64,000 nt of DNA from Sphagnum compactum (taxonomy: Eukaryota; Bryophyta; Sphagnopsida; Sphagnales), in NCBI GenBank assembly GCA_965153455.1, contig OZ234495.1, forward strand, positions 8,552,875 through 8,616,874, written 5' to 3'. Both the position numbers and the translations under genes were made by a program. Shown piece by piece: positions 50,178-60,059 of this stretch. Position 1 is the first letter of the stretch; the number at the start of each line of letters is the position of its first letter. The notes beneath the pieces are model-generated. The model was not told the DNA's origin, did not search any database, and saw only the letters and a list, made by a program, of their open reading frames with translations.

Positions 50178-53072
50178 TCAGATAGAGGATGTTGGAGCAT
50201 CATCTATATCTTTCACGCCAACTACCACTCTCAGAAGGTCTAGACCAATCCTTGCTTTTGTCAGGTCAGAGACATCTCCCATGTCAGGCAGCTGGACACC
50301 TACAATCTCACTAAGCTTCTCCACATCCTTCCAAATAGAATACTGAGGTGCAAATTCCTCCCCGAGAATTCTTTGTATGACTGTGATCTCACTCCACAAA
50401 TGGCATGCAACCTCTGCGGTTGATGGAGGATATGCAGGCAACGACTTGCCCTTGTCTTTTTCCCTCCAGTAACTCAATAGTCCCTCAAATTCTCCTGAAA
50501 ATACATCAATGCTCTCAATGCTTGTAGTTGATCCAGGAGGGAATTCTGAAGAGCGGGATGTTATAATATCACTCCTACGCTTAGGCCACTCTTTGTATCC
50601 TTTCCCAAACTCTTTGAACCTGTGGTGTTGTCGTGGTGGTGCCTCCTCATACATGGACAATGGACTGATGGGAGCATATCCTTTATCATTGTTCCGCTCC
50701 AGAGTGTCTGCAATACTAGAAGGTGCTTTTGGTATCCACTGGTTGTTGTTTCCTCTTTCTTCTCCATTCAGAGTGCCATCAAGGTGCCTTGGAATCACAT
50801 ACTCAGATTGTGGAGTGGTCACATGAAGAGATTGTACAGGGAGGATTTCCACCTCATGGGGTACTATGGTATCTGGCATTTTACTTGTCATACTGTCCTT
50901 CTCTGACTCTTCTTCCATTTTAGGCACCTCATCAATGCCCTTTTCCTTTGAGGATGATGTTACATCAGGTGGAGCTGTTGTGATCTGTGCTTCCTCAGGC
51001 CTTTCCTCCAACTTAGAAGATACAGCGCTTACCTTCTCTGACTCTTCTTCCATTTTAGGCACCTCATCACTGCCCTTTTCCTTTGAGGATGATGTTACAT
51101 CAGGTGGAGCTGTTGTGATCTGTGCTTCCTCAGGCCTTTCCTCCAACTTAGAAGATACAGCGCTTACCTTCTCTGACTCTTCTTCCATTTTAGGCACCTC
51201 ATCAATGCCCTTTTCCTTTGAGGATGATGTTACATCAGGTGGAGCTGTTGTGATCTGTGCTTCCTCAGGCCTTTCCTCCAACTTAGAAGATACAGTGCTT
51301 ACCTTCTCTGACTCTTCTTCCATTTTAGGCACCTCATCAATGTCCTTTTCCTTTGAGGATGATGTTACATCAGGTGGAGCTGTTGTGATCTGTGCTTCCT
51401 CAGGCCTTTCCTCCAACTTAGAAGATACAGCGCTTACCTTCTCTGACTCTTCTTCCATTTTAGGCACCTCATCACTGCCCTTTTCCTTTGAGGATGATGT
51501 TCCATCAGGTGGAGCTGTTGTGATCTGTGCTTCCTCAGGCCTTTCCTCCAACTTAGAAGATACAGCGCTTACCTTCTCTGACTCTTCTTCCATTTTAGGC
51601 ACCTCATCAATGTCCTTTTCCTTTGAGGATGATGTTACATCAGGTGGAGCTGTTGTGATCTGTGCTTCCTCAGGCCTTTCCTCCAACTTAGAAGATACAG
51701 CGCTTACCTTCTCTGACTCTTCTTCCATTTTAGGCACCTCATCACTGCCCTTTTCCTTTGAGGATGATGTTACATCAGGTGGAGCTGTTGTGATCTGTGC
51801 TTCCTCAGGCCTTTCCTCCAACTTAGAAGATACAGCGCTTACCTTCTCTGACTCTTCTTCCATTTTAGGCACCTCATCACTGCCCTTTTCCTTTGAGGAT
51901 GATGTTACATCAGGTGGAGCTGTTGTGATCTGTGCTTCCTCAGGCCTTTCCTCCAACTTAGAAGATACAGTGCTTACCTTCTCTGACTCTTCTTCCATTT
52001 TAGGCACCTCATCAATGTCCTTTTCCTTTGAGGATGATGTTACATCAGGTGGCGCTGTTGTGATCTGTGCTTCCTCAGGCCTTTCCTCCAACTTAGAAGA
52101 TACAGTGCTTACCAGAGATGCTGCTAGGGCTGCTTCTTTCTTCAGAACTTCCTCAGGTTCTGGAACTGGTGGATACCCAACCAGAGATTCTGCAGCTGCT
52201 GCCTTCTCTCCTACTAAAGCTCCCTCAGGTCTTTCCTCCAACTTGGGAGGTGGAGTGCTTACCAGAGATTCTGCTGCCGCCTCTGCTTCTTCTTCTTCTT
52301 CTTCTTCTTCTTCAACTCTCCGAAAATCCTCGGCTTGCTGTGATTGAAGCGGCAATGGCCATCCCTGCTCCAAACATGAATTGGTGCTTCCATTGGATTC
52401 CAACAGCTCTTCTGAGTCTCCTTCTTCAGCACCAGCATCGCCAAGCCGGGCTGTGTGAAAGCTCAAGGCATCTGCGGTCCTTTCTTGTGTTGCTTCTCCA
52501 TCATCAGTACCTGGTGTGGTGGTGCTCGTTTCTCCTTCATCAGCGTGATGGCCATTACTGTCTGATACTTCTTTGGACAAGGAAACTTCCAAACCATCAT
52601 CATTGCCGGTCTCTGATCCTTTGTAGCCAGGGCTGATGTCCACGACTTCCTGACCTTTCTTCTGTTCTTTGTCATCATCGTCGGACAATGGCAAACACGA
52701 GACTGAGTTCTCCTGCAAATGATGAAGTTCTGGAGATTGCAAATGTGGAAGATCATCACCTCTTGGCAAGGGCTTGGAAGTCGACGGAGATAACACATGG
52801 AGGAGGAGGAAGTAGGCACCGATTCCGCACAAAAGAGGAGCGGCAAACAGCAATCCAGCGAAGAGAGAGAAAACAAAAACGGGCAACAGAATCGGAATCG
52901 AGCCCAGCACAAGCGTCCACAGAGTCAAGCGCTTGCCCGTCGTCCACAAGCAATGTGCCGCGTTCCTTGTATGTATCAAGATCCATCTACCTCGTTGCCC
53001 ATTGTCGATATCACTCCTCCACGCCTCTCCTGGAAACCCTCGTCTCCCATAATACTCTACTAATGCTTTCAT
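50178..53072 (-). CDS. Membrane-hairpin protein with nine 45-residue repeats, function unknown
   Basis: A single open frame of 964 residues. The start at 53072 (MKALVEYYGR) is preferred to the in-frame ATG 56 codons upstream, because that extension reads through a (TC)n microsatellite typical of a 5' UTR. Residues about 50-94 are strongly hydrophobic with Pro60 and Pro64, suggesting two membrane segments or a re-entrant hairpin. Acidic, Glu-rich text follows, with a poly-Glu run from a (TTC)n tract. Nine tandem 45-residue repeats (VSSKLEERPEEAQITTAPPD plus a SSSKEK...EVPKMEEESEK part) cover about residues 321-726. The C-terminal about 110 residues (FEGLLSYWREKDKGK, then LWSEITVIQRILGEEFAPQY) look folded and well conserved in style. 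I do not recognise the family. The repeats are probably disordered. Expression is plausible given a long intact frame. Confidence 0.85.
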   Translation of the reverse strand: MKALVEYYGRRGFPGEAWRSDIDNGQRGRWILIHTRNAAHCLWTTGKRLTLWTLVLGSIPILLPVFVFSLFAGLLFAAPLLCGIGAYFLLLHVLSPSTSKPLPRGDDLPHLQSPELHHLQENSVSCLPLSDDDDKEQKKGQEVVDISPGYKGSETGNDDGLEVSLSKEVSDSNGHHADEGETSTTTPGTDDGEATQERTADALSFHTARLGDAGAEEGDSEELLESNGSTNSCLEQGWPLPLQSQQAEDFRRVEEEEEEEEEAEAAAESLVSTPPPKLEERPEGALVGEKAAAAESLVGYPPVPEPEEVLKKEAALAASLVSTVSSKLEERPEEAQITTAPPDVTSSSKEKDIDEVPKMEEESEKVSTVSSKLEERPEEAQITTAPPDVTSSSKEKGSDEVPKMEEESEKVSAVSSKLEERPEEAQITTAPPDVTSSSKEKGSDEVPKMEEESEKVSAVSSKLEERPEEAQITTAPPDVTSSSKEKDIDEVPKMEEESEKVSAVSSKLEERPEEAQITTAPPDGTSSSKEKGSDEVPKMEEESEKVSAVSSKLEERPEEAQITTAPPDVTSSSKEKDIDEVPKMEEESEKVSTVSSKLEERPEEAQITTAPPDVTSSSKEKGIDEVPKMEEESEKVSAVSSKLEERPEEAQITTAPPDVTSSSKEKGSDEVPKMEEESEKVSAVSSKLEERPEEAQITTAPPDVTSSSKEKGIDEVPKMEEESEKDSMTSKMPDTIVPHEVEILPVQSLHVTTPQSEYVIPRHLDGTLNGEERGNNNQWIPKAPSSIADTLERNNDKGYAPISPLSMYEEAPPRQHHRFKEFGKGYKEWPKRRSDIITSRSSEFPPGSTTSIESIDVFSGEFEGLLSYWREKDKGKSLPAYPPSTAEVACHLWSEITVIQRILGEEFAPQYSIWKDVEKLSEIVGVQLPDMGDVSDLTKARIGLDLLRVVVGVKDIDDAPTSSI
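50896..52110 (-). repeat. Nine tandem 135-bp coding repeats
   Basis: Unit borders fall every 135 bp (51031, 51166, 51301 and so on to 51976). Units are almost identical, including third codon positions. The variable sites are one codon pair (Gly-Ser, Asp-Ile or Gly-Ile before Asp), Ala/Thr after VS, one Val/Gly and one silent change. 135 is a multiple of three, so copy number can change without breaking the frame. Confidence 0.97.
52285..52314. repeat. (TTC)n microsatellite coding for poly-Glu
   Basis: Ten TTC units (GAA/GAG sense on the minus strand) inside the repeat-protein gene give a run of ten or more Glu residues. Confidence 0.9.
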
Positions 53073-53135
53073 CCTCACTCGCTGTTGCCGAGAATTGTCA
53101 AGAAAACACAGGTGCAAAAAAAAACAGCAAAATCG

Positions 53136-53156
53136 ATCTCTCTCTCTCTCTCTCTC
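53136..53156. repeat. (TC)n microsatellite in the probable 5' UTR
   Basis: A TC dinucleotide run lies 64 bp upstream of the chosen start of the repeat-protein gene. CT-rich tracts are common in plant leaders. Confidence 0.85.
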
Positions 53157-53730
53157 GCCTTGTCCACTCTCCTTTCTTGTCCCGATTCTGACTTCCTCTC
53201 GCTCTCTGTGCCGTGTTCCGAAACCGCAACCGTCTCTCACATTCTAAGAATAAATCAGCAAAATTAAGAACCGAGAGAAGCTCTCAAGTACCGTATTCCA
53301 GCAAAATTCCCGCAAAATTCGTCTCTTTTGACGTTCACCCCACTCCCCCTCCCCTCCTCTCGTCGCCCCGCCCCGGCGCTCCACGCGCATTTCTCAAGCG
53401 CCCTTCAATTCCATTAACACAGCCATCAGCACAACCTTCAAACTCGCGCGACTTTCACCAAATCCCCTCTTTTCTTTTCTTTTTTAGCAAAGCGTCAGCA
53501 GCGGATCAGCGGCAAAAATGGCCACAAAACCAATCAAGTTCTCTATTCCGAGAAAGAGTGCAGCCGCAGTAGCGCAGGTGCGATGCACGGAAGTCGAGAG
53601 AAAGCAGCTGCAGGAGAACGATAGAGAAGGCACACACCACATGGTCGGTCGGTCACAAGCGTTGGGTGGGTAGGTAAGTAAGAAGAGTGGGACTGAGGCG
53701 CTGTTTTTTCCGGCTAAATTAAAATTTAGT

Positions 53731-54015
53731 CAGTTGGCTTTTCTTTTCTTTTTTTTAAAACCAAAAAGGCTAAAATATATGTTTCCTTGGTTTTTTAGTC
53801 GCCGTATTTATTTTTTAATCGTCATATTTCGACCCTTTTTTTTGTGGAAAAATCACCAGATTTCGCTAGTGGGTTCTAGCATTTTATCCAAAAATGTGAA
53901 GGATTCTTTAATATTTTAAACTCTCATACCTGGTCTATAGCCAAATTTGGCTAAATCTTCCTGTGATTGATCGCCAGTTTGGCTACATCACAAAAGTCGA
54001 AAAAAGAAAACCCTG
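53731..54015 (-). mobile_element. Small CAGTGTTTT-family element, copy 5 (inverted)
   Basis: The reverse complement starts CAGGGTTTTCTTTTTTCG and carries TTTGTGATGTAGCCAAAC, TGGCGATCAATCACAGG and TTAGCCAAATTTGGC. The other end is CAGTTGGCTTTTCTTTTC. It is 285 bp long and close to the 5' end of the repeat-protein gene. No clear target-site duplication. Confidence 0.65.
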
Positions 54016-54843
54016 GGGCGAGTGGGAGTTCCAGAGGGTGGGGAGAGAGCGCCTGGGAGGTGGTTAGAAATGGAACCCGAGTAAGTTAATTTAGCATAAA
54101 CAGTTAGCCAAACGTTGGACACGTGCTAGACGCCACTGCCTGTTGTTTCCAGTCCAGAATGTTCAATACAAAGTCCAAATCAGATAGGAGACCACGTGCA
54201 GGAATGGGGGTTTGGGTGTTCAGGCAAGTGACACATGGAAAGGTACCGGGCCACCTGGGAACTTAGGGGTGGTGACTTGTAAAGCACTGTCAGATGCTTG
54301 TAGCTAGTGGTTACTTCGTAAGATACTTATACAGTAGAGGGGTCAAAAACCAAGTAAAGTGTGAATTACCATATGGTCACTGGCAAGGTAAGTCACTTTT
54401 CACCTGTGCTTCAAGATTTTCTATTTAGTTAACATTCATTTAATATTAAACAATCACCCATTTAACATTGGGTGCCACCTAAGATGCCACCTAGATTTTC
54501 ACTTAACACTGACTTAACATTAGGTGTGAATGCACCGTCAGTGCTTGCAAAACAAAAGGTCTGTTCTAACCCCGTTATGAACTGGCAGAATTGTTTCAGT
54601 GTTTCTGGAGGGCACATTATGGGGTGGAATCTGTCTTCCGCAATTGGTGGGGGTGTTTCAAAAAGTGGGCGTTTCATTTTTCCCCACACTTTTTTTTTTT
54701 CATTTTTTTTATGGTTTTTCTTTATGCCTAAGTGTAAAACATGACTATGTAATTGTTTCAAGTGTGAACATGACCCTAACTGCTACCAAACTTTTGAATT
54801 TCTTTACAGCTGTAAGCTATTTGGAGGAATTCTGAGTGTAATT

Positions 54844-55275
54844 GCCTCAAGTTTGAACTTGTTACCCAACTAATGTTTTCCTTCCAGTTTTTTTTTTGTT
54901 AATTTAGTTAAACTTCCAATGACAAAAATAATTCAAAATAATTCAATATTTCTTACACCTTAGGACTACAAATTTTTCAAATTTCCTTCATTAAAACCTA
55001 CTCTCTAAGGGCTTTTCAACAATACTAAGAGTGTGCCCAAATTCCGCTCTACTTTTTGGTTTTGATTTAAATGAATTTTTGGTGAAATTTTTGTTCAATA
55101 CTGAATAACTTCTCCACTAGGGTGAAACATTATCAAACCAACTCAGTGCACCTCTACTCATTGAGGGGCTTTCCCACAGCGTATCTAAGAGCCCAACAAG
55201 AGGCACCCTAGTTTGTGATATCTCAACATGAGAAACAAACAAACAAAGCAAATAAACTACCTTCCTTCATAGAGA
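54844..55275 (+). repeat. Dispersed repeat pair, copy B
   Basis: Aligns along its full length and in the same orientation with 7545-7965, with scattered substitutions and small indels. Shared order: TGTTACCCAACTAAT, CCTACTCTCTAAGGGC, GTGTGCCCAAATTCC, TTTTGATTTAAAT, ACTTCTCCACTA, CTACTCATTGAGG and a purine-rich AAACAAACAAA tail. Non-coding. Confidence 0.75.
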
Positions 55276-55319
55276 GTTTACCCTTTATAGATAGATGTTC
55301 TCAATGCCGTTGGTTAGTT

Positions 55320-56780
55320 GTCATCGTGTAGAGTAAGATAGACTAGGGCAAAGGGAAATCCCTTTAGTTTTCCCCTTTTAAAGTCATTTCATGATTTTGC
55401 TTTTGATTGTCTTTTTCTCCGTCCTTTCATGAATTAGCCAATTTAATTTCTTAAGGGAATTTGTCATACATTCACTTTCTACAATATTAATGAATTTTTT
55501 TTCATGTCCTTTTTTTTTTTGTTTGAGTACTAGGCTAAGAAGATTTTGAGATTGATTTTCACTTCGAATTTTTTTTAATGTAAAGGTGTCACACTTTATT
55601 GCAAGAAAGTGAAACAACAAGGAAGGAGGAAATGGAGAAAAGGAGTCAAGGATGTGGCCAAGTCCTAGCTACTTAGGGTAGAAATGAAGCTCATGGTTCA
55701 ATGACCAACACTGAGCACAAGATCAAAAGGGGGAATGGGTGAAGGCTTTGCAAGGGTGAAGATCAACCATATCACCATAATTCAATTTAGATGGATCAAG
55801 TATGGATCTTTTTGAAATGTAATTTAAACTTATGGCTTGAGAAAAGTGATTGGGATTGAATGGCGGATCTTTTGGACCTTTCATGCCATGAGCATTGTTG
55901 AGGCAAACATGTAAAAGTTTGTTTATTTGTTCATACAAACAACTTTGAAAATTTTCACTAGGGAAAAAAATTATCACACCCATGACAATATTATGACCCA
56001 AAATTCCTAATGAACACAAGAGTTATGACAAACCATAACAACATATATTCAATATAATTGTTATTACAAAGAAAATAAAAAACATGCACAAGGACACAAA
56101 ATATGCAAAAATGTAGGCAAATAAAAACTTTATGCATGACACAAAAGAACTTGAAACATGAAACAAGATGACCAAGATTATCATACTTCACATCGTCCTG
56201 AATAAATTGAAGATAATTAAAAAGAAAAACACATTCTACACTTTCCCTAAATGAGCATGCTTTTATTTTGCTTCAAAAGATGCACATGGTGATGCCTATT
56301 GATGCCATCAGAACAAAAGATCTCTTAACTCATTCAAGAATTGAAACATTCAAGCTTCTATCATATAATGCCATTTAACATAACCTCTACATATGAAATA
56401 ATGGCAATTTTGAAGTTTGAATCCGAAATTCCACATTAAAATGAAACAATATGATTATACTTATTTCTCTATTTGCCTAATCCAAAAGATACAACTTCAT
56501 AATTGTATGTTGATCATAAGCCAAGAGTTATATGTACATTTACTTTATAGTACTTTGGATTCACGAGGTTGTACAAAGTAGTATAAGAATGTTGCAAATG
56601 CTATGTTTGGATGTAACATTTCATGTCATAAATGTTACCCATGGAAATGTTCTCAGCAAGAATCTTCACATGACAATGAGAGCAGTCATTAACTTCATCC
56701 ATGAGCACCTGACAGTAGGTGTAGATAAGTATAAAACAATTCCCCCAATGTTCCAGGCAAAGGAAGACATTACATACATT
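55320..56780. other. AT-rich intergenic DNA, no gene recognised
   Basis: Frames up to 98 codons without recognisable similarity. The right part lies downstream of the HIR pseudogene and may contain its former 3' UTR. Confidence 0.5.
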
Positions 56781-56789
56781 AATGGCAAC

Positions 56790-58573
56790 CTATGTAGATG
56801 TGTGTGCTGCAGAACCTTGCATGAGCCCATTCCGGATCTGACTGGTGATGTCTCCAACATGGCCTGGGCCATGAGGAAGAAAGACAGTGGTGTTCTGAGA
56901 GCTGTTACCAATCTCCTTCATTGTGTCAAAGTACTGTGTAACCAACACCAGGTCCATCACAAAGGAAGAACCATTTCTCTGCAACGCATGGATTTGAAAG
57001 GTATTGCTGAAACAAACAAGCAGTCTAACCAAAGGTGATTTTGTATCATGATCTGTAAAAAGACATATCAAGCACACAGAGCTGAGCCAAGAGAACCACA
57101 GAGAGTTGTCTACTGTGGCAGTACTCTCTACCATCAGACTCTGATAAAAAACACAATGCAAAGTGAGAGCACCTACCTTCTCGACTTCCTCAGAAACTGC
57201 TTTTGCAATCTCATCCTTCTGCTCAAAACATCATCCAATATCATACTTGGTACAGCTGCCTGTATCACTGTTCACGCATGTGCAACCACAATGCATATCT
57301 ACTCAATTTGCCAAGAGACAAGAACTGAAACCCTAATTGATCAAAAGTCAAAATAAGGTAAAGACATAACCATATATAACCACATGAAGTCTTACAATGA
57401 ACTTTTCCAACTCCATACAAGGAAACAGAAGATCACCAAGGTAGCTGACAGATGATAATTCCAGTAAACCTACTACTTGAGCCCTCAAAGTCTGTAGATA
57501 TTGCTCCACAATTGGAGCTTGCTACATCATTGCATCTGGTTGGTGATACCAGAGTCTATAAAAATTGAGCAAGATCTGGATCAACAAGTGGGTTGATATG
57601 ACAATTTAGAGATTTTCATTTGGGCAATAATACTATTGAGAAGAAATTTCATCCCATCCGGCTTGGAAGCACCCAAGGTTTTATGTTGCAACTTTTGAAT
57701 GGATTGTGCTCAAGGGGGCTTGCCTAACAGAAGCCCAAAAAGGCTGAAAGGAGATATCACTTACCATCAAAGACATAAGATTGGATTTGCTCCGGAGGGT
57801 CCTGGAGTTCATAGAAAGCATCATCTGCATTTTGCCGTACCACACGGTACTGGATCGAGCACACCACTGTCACAAACAAATTATGCTGCACAGAATATGA
57901 ACTCTGATTACTCTTTATGGTATTGCAACTTGCCCAATCAAGTGAAAATGTTGCTATGGCAATTTGAATAAAATATATCTGAGTCTCCAAAGAAACAATG
58001 TAATGCAAAATCTGTGGCCCAAAAAAACAACTCAAGATGTCGAGGATCTTCTTACAAAGTTGAAACACAGCACAGTTTACCAAGTCCTTGCATAAGGAGA
58101 CCTACAGATTTGGAGACATATGATTCTCCCACTATGTCAACAGAACTTGCACTAGCTTTTGAATCTTACAAAGTTACCAAACATAATCCTAACAAGGAAA
58201 GTTAGGTCTATGGCTGAAAGACTCTCGAAGCAACAAAACCAAGTTCCAGTGATCTGCAGTCCAGAAACCTAATCTGCCAAGACTTTCCAAGTCCTAATGA
58301 ACTCGACCAAAAAGAAATCTTCACCGTAGCAAGGTACCCATTGTACGCATTGAAGAAATCCAGGAACATTTTTTGGTTGCACACCTTGGTCTTAGTATCG
58401 CAGCCCACATCCAGGGATTGCACACGAAGGGACAGGCTCCCTGCCATCCACTCCCCAAGAAATGGGTTCAGGCAATGCAGCCCCGGTTGCGCAACATAGG
58501 AGAAACGGCCCCATTTTTCCACCATCCCCACAGTTGACTGCTCCACACATGCCAAGCACCCACAACAGGCCAT
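56790..58573 (-). pseudogene. HIR3-like SPFH/prohibitin-domain gene, inactivated
   Basis: Recognisable exons on the minus strand are 58385-58573 (MACCGCLACVEQSTVGMVEK to DTKTK, 63 aa), 57765-57885 (from [16 protein letters not shown] to QSYVFD), 57177-57255 (AVPSMILDD, then [14 protein letters not shown]) and about 56790-57006 ([31 protein letters not shown]). They follow plant hypersensitive-induced-reaction proteins, closest to Arabidopsis HIR3 (At5g51570), and keep GT-AG borders. Three defects show decay: a one-base loss in the T-run coding Val-Phe (about 57229) shifts the frame; roughly 100 residues of the helical second half (the YGY to KYL.G.G.AR region) are absent, the intron there being only about 170 bp; and the start of the last exon is scrambled. 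Intact HIR proteins form plasma-membrane microdomain oligomers in defence. Retained introns rule out a retrocopy. Confidence 0.85.
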
Positions 58574-58834
58574 TGCTTCCGCCTCTCTCTCTTTCTTCTT
58601 CCTCTGCAATTTTCTTCAAACTGCAAATTAACTTGTTACGTTTGAAGCGGAAATCAAGGATTTATATTTGGAGACTTTATAAAATGGGTGCTCGGGGCAT
58701 GGAATTTCAGGGACTCCGTCCGCACGCAACTCCCTCTCTGGAAATGCAAAACTCTTTCCGCAAACGCAGCAACCACAGCAGCCGCTGCTGTAGCACATTT
58801 TGTTGCAGCAGCAGGAGGGAGACAACTTCGTGGA

Positions 58835-59400
58835 AGCGTTTCATCCAATTTTCTCGTGAGAGAGTTCTTCGTGGAAGCCTTTCATCCAATTTCTCTTCCA
58901 AGAGAGACTTCTATTTGGATGCATTTCATCCAACTTTCTCTCCCAAAGAGAGACTTCTATCTTGGATGCATTTCATCCAAATTTCTTGTCCAAGAGAGAC
59001 TTCTTCATGGAAGCCTTTCATCCAATTTTCTCCTCTAAGGAGAGATTTTTTTGTGGATGCCTTTCATCCAATTTTCTCTTCCAAGAAAGACAACTTCATG
59101 GATGTATGTCGTCCAATTTTCTTTTCCATGGAGACTACTTCATGGATGCCTTGCATCCAATTTCTCCTCAACAAGAGACTTTTTTTGGGTTGCAATTCAT
59201 CCAATTTTCTCTTCCAAGAAAGACAACTTTGTGCATGCATTTCATCCAGATTGTTTCTTCCAAGAGACAGAACTTCATGGATGCATCTTCATCCAATTTT
59301 CTCTTCCAAGAGAGACAATTTTGTGCATTTCATTCAATTTTCTCTTCCAAGAGAGAACACTTTGTGAATGTTTTCTTTTTCATACAATTCATCTAAATTT
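58835..59400. repeat. Minisatellite, about 47-bp unit, upstream of the HIR pseudogene
   Basis: About 12 units of the form CTTCCAAGAGAGACTTC, (A)TGGATGC, TTTCATCCAATTTTCTC. Units vary in length by a few bases. The unit lacks stop codons in several frames, so long plus-strand frames (to 301 codons) appear and read as repeated FHPIFSSKRD-like text; they have no plausible start context or conserved fold and are by-products of the repeat. It begins about 260 bp upstream of the HIR start. Confidence 0.9.
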
Positions 59401-59677
59401 CTCTCCTAAAAACCAAACATGAAATATTCTCATTTCATTCTATTTAGTGGAGGTAGGCCTGAGGGCTCAAAACGCAATCTGAAATTTCAGAGTACCATGT
59501 GGCCACAAGCATCTTCACAATAATTTTTTTTTCTTGCTACCTTCCTTTCACAGCCCTTGAATTATTGTGATAGTCATTACTTACATCGACAATAAAAAGA
59601 CTTCAATAGCTATTCGTTTTTTCATGTTGTCATAGTATAGTAGGTGGTCGGGGTGGGTTCGTTTTTTCTTGCTGTCA

Positions 59678-60045
59678 TAATTACACTAAGGGAAGGTTTG
59701 GGCTCGTTTTTTCTTGCTGCCATAAGTACATTAGGTGGTGGGATTTATTTGCGTTTTCTCTCACGATGCAATGATGAAGATGAGCAACAATTCTTTGACA
59801 AAGGATGAGATTTCGATGTTCTAAAGCTTACTTGCTTGTACAAGCAACCTGTCCTTGCAACCATAATTACAATAAGGGAAGGTTTGGGTTCATTTTTTCT
59901 TGCTACCATAAGTACAGAAGGTGGTGAGATTTATTTGTGTTTTCTCTCACAGTGCAATGATGAAGAGGAGCAACAGTTCTTTGAAAAAGGATGAGATCTC
60001 AAGTTTTGGAGCTTGCTTGCTTGCTATACAAACAACCTATCCAAA
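59678..60045. repeat. Tandem duplication, 185-bp unit
   Basis: Two copies (59678-59862 and 59863-60045) share ATAATTACA.TAAGGGAAGG, TTTTTTCTTGCT.CCATAAG, TTTTCTCTCAC and GCAATGATGAAGA.GAGCAA. A partial third copy of the TTCGTTTTTTC.TG motif precedes them at about 59615-59680. Non-coding. Confidence 0.85.
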
Positions 60046-60059
60046 GGCTTACAAAAGGA

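Noticed and set aside
50896-52110. Regular repeats considered as a CRISPR array
   Set aside because: The 135-bp units are contiguous, without spacers, and lie in a coding frame of a plant nuclear gene.
50866-52347. A 493-codon open frame on the plus strand, opposite the repeat protein
   Set aside because: It exists only because the 135-bp unit has no stop in that antisense frame. It repeats the same text and loses sense outside the array.
56532-57038. A 168-codon plus-strand frame
   Set aside because: Antisense of the last HIR exon (VTQYFDT...PHGPGHV), which is clearly the meaningful strand.
58462-59422. Plus-strand frames of 301, 144 and 123 codons reading as repeated Phe-His-Pro/Leu-Pro-Arg text
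   Set aside because: By-products of the stop-free 47-bp minisatellite and of the antisense of HIR exon 1. Different phases are open at once and no domain is visible.
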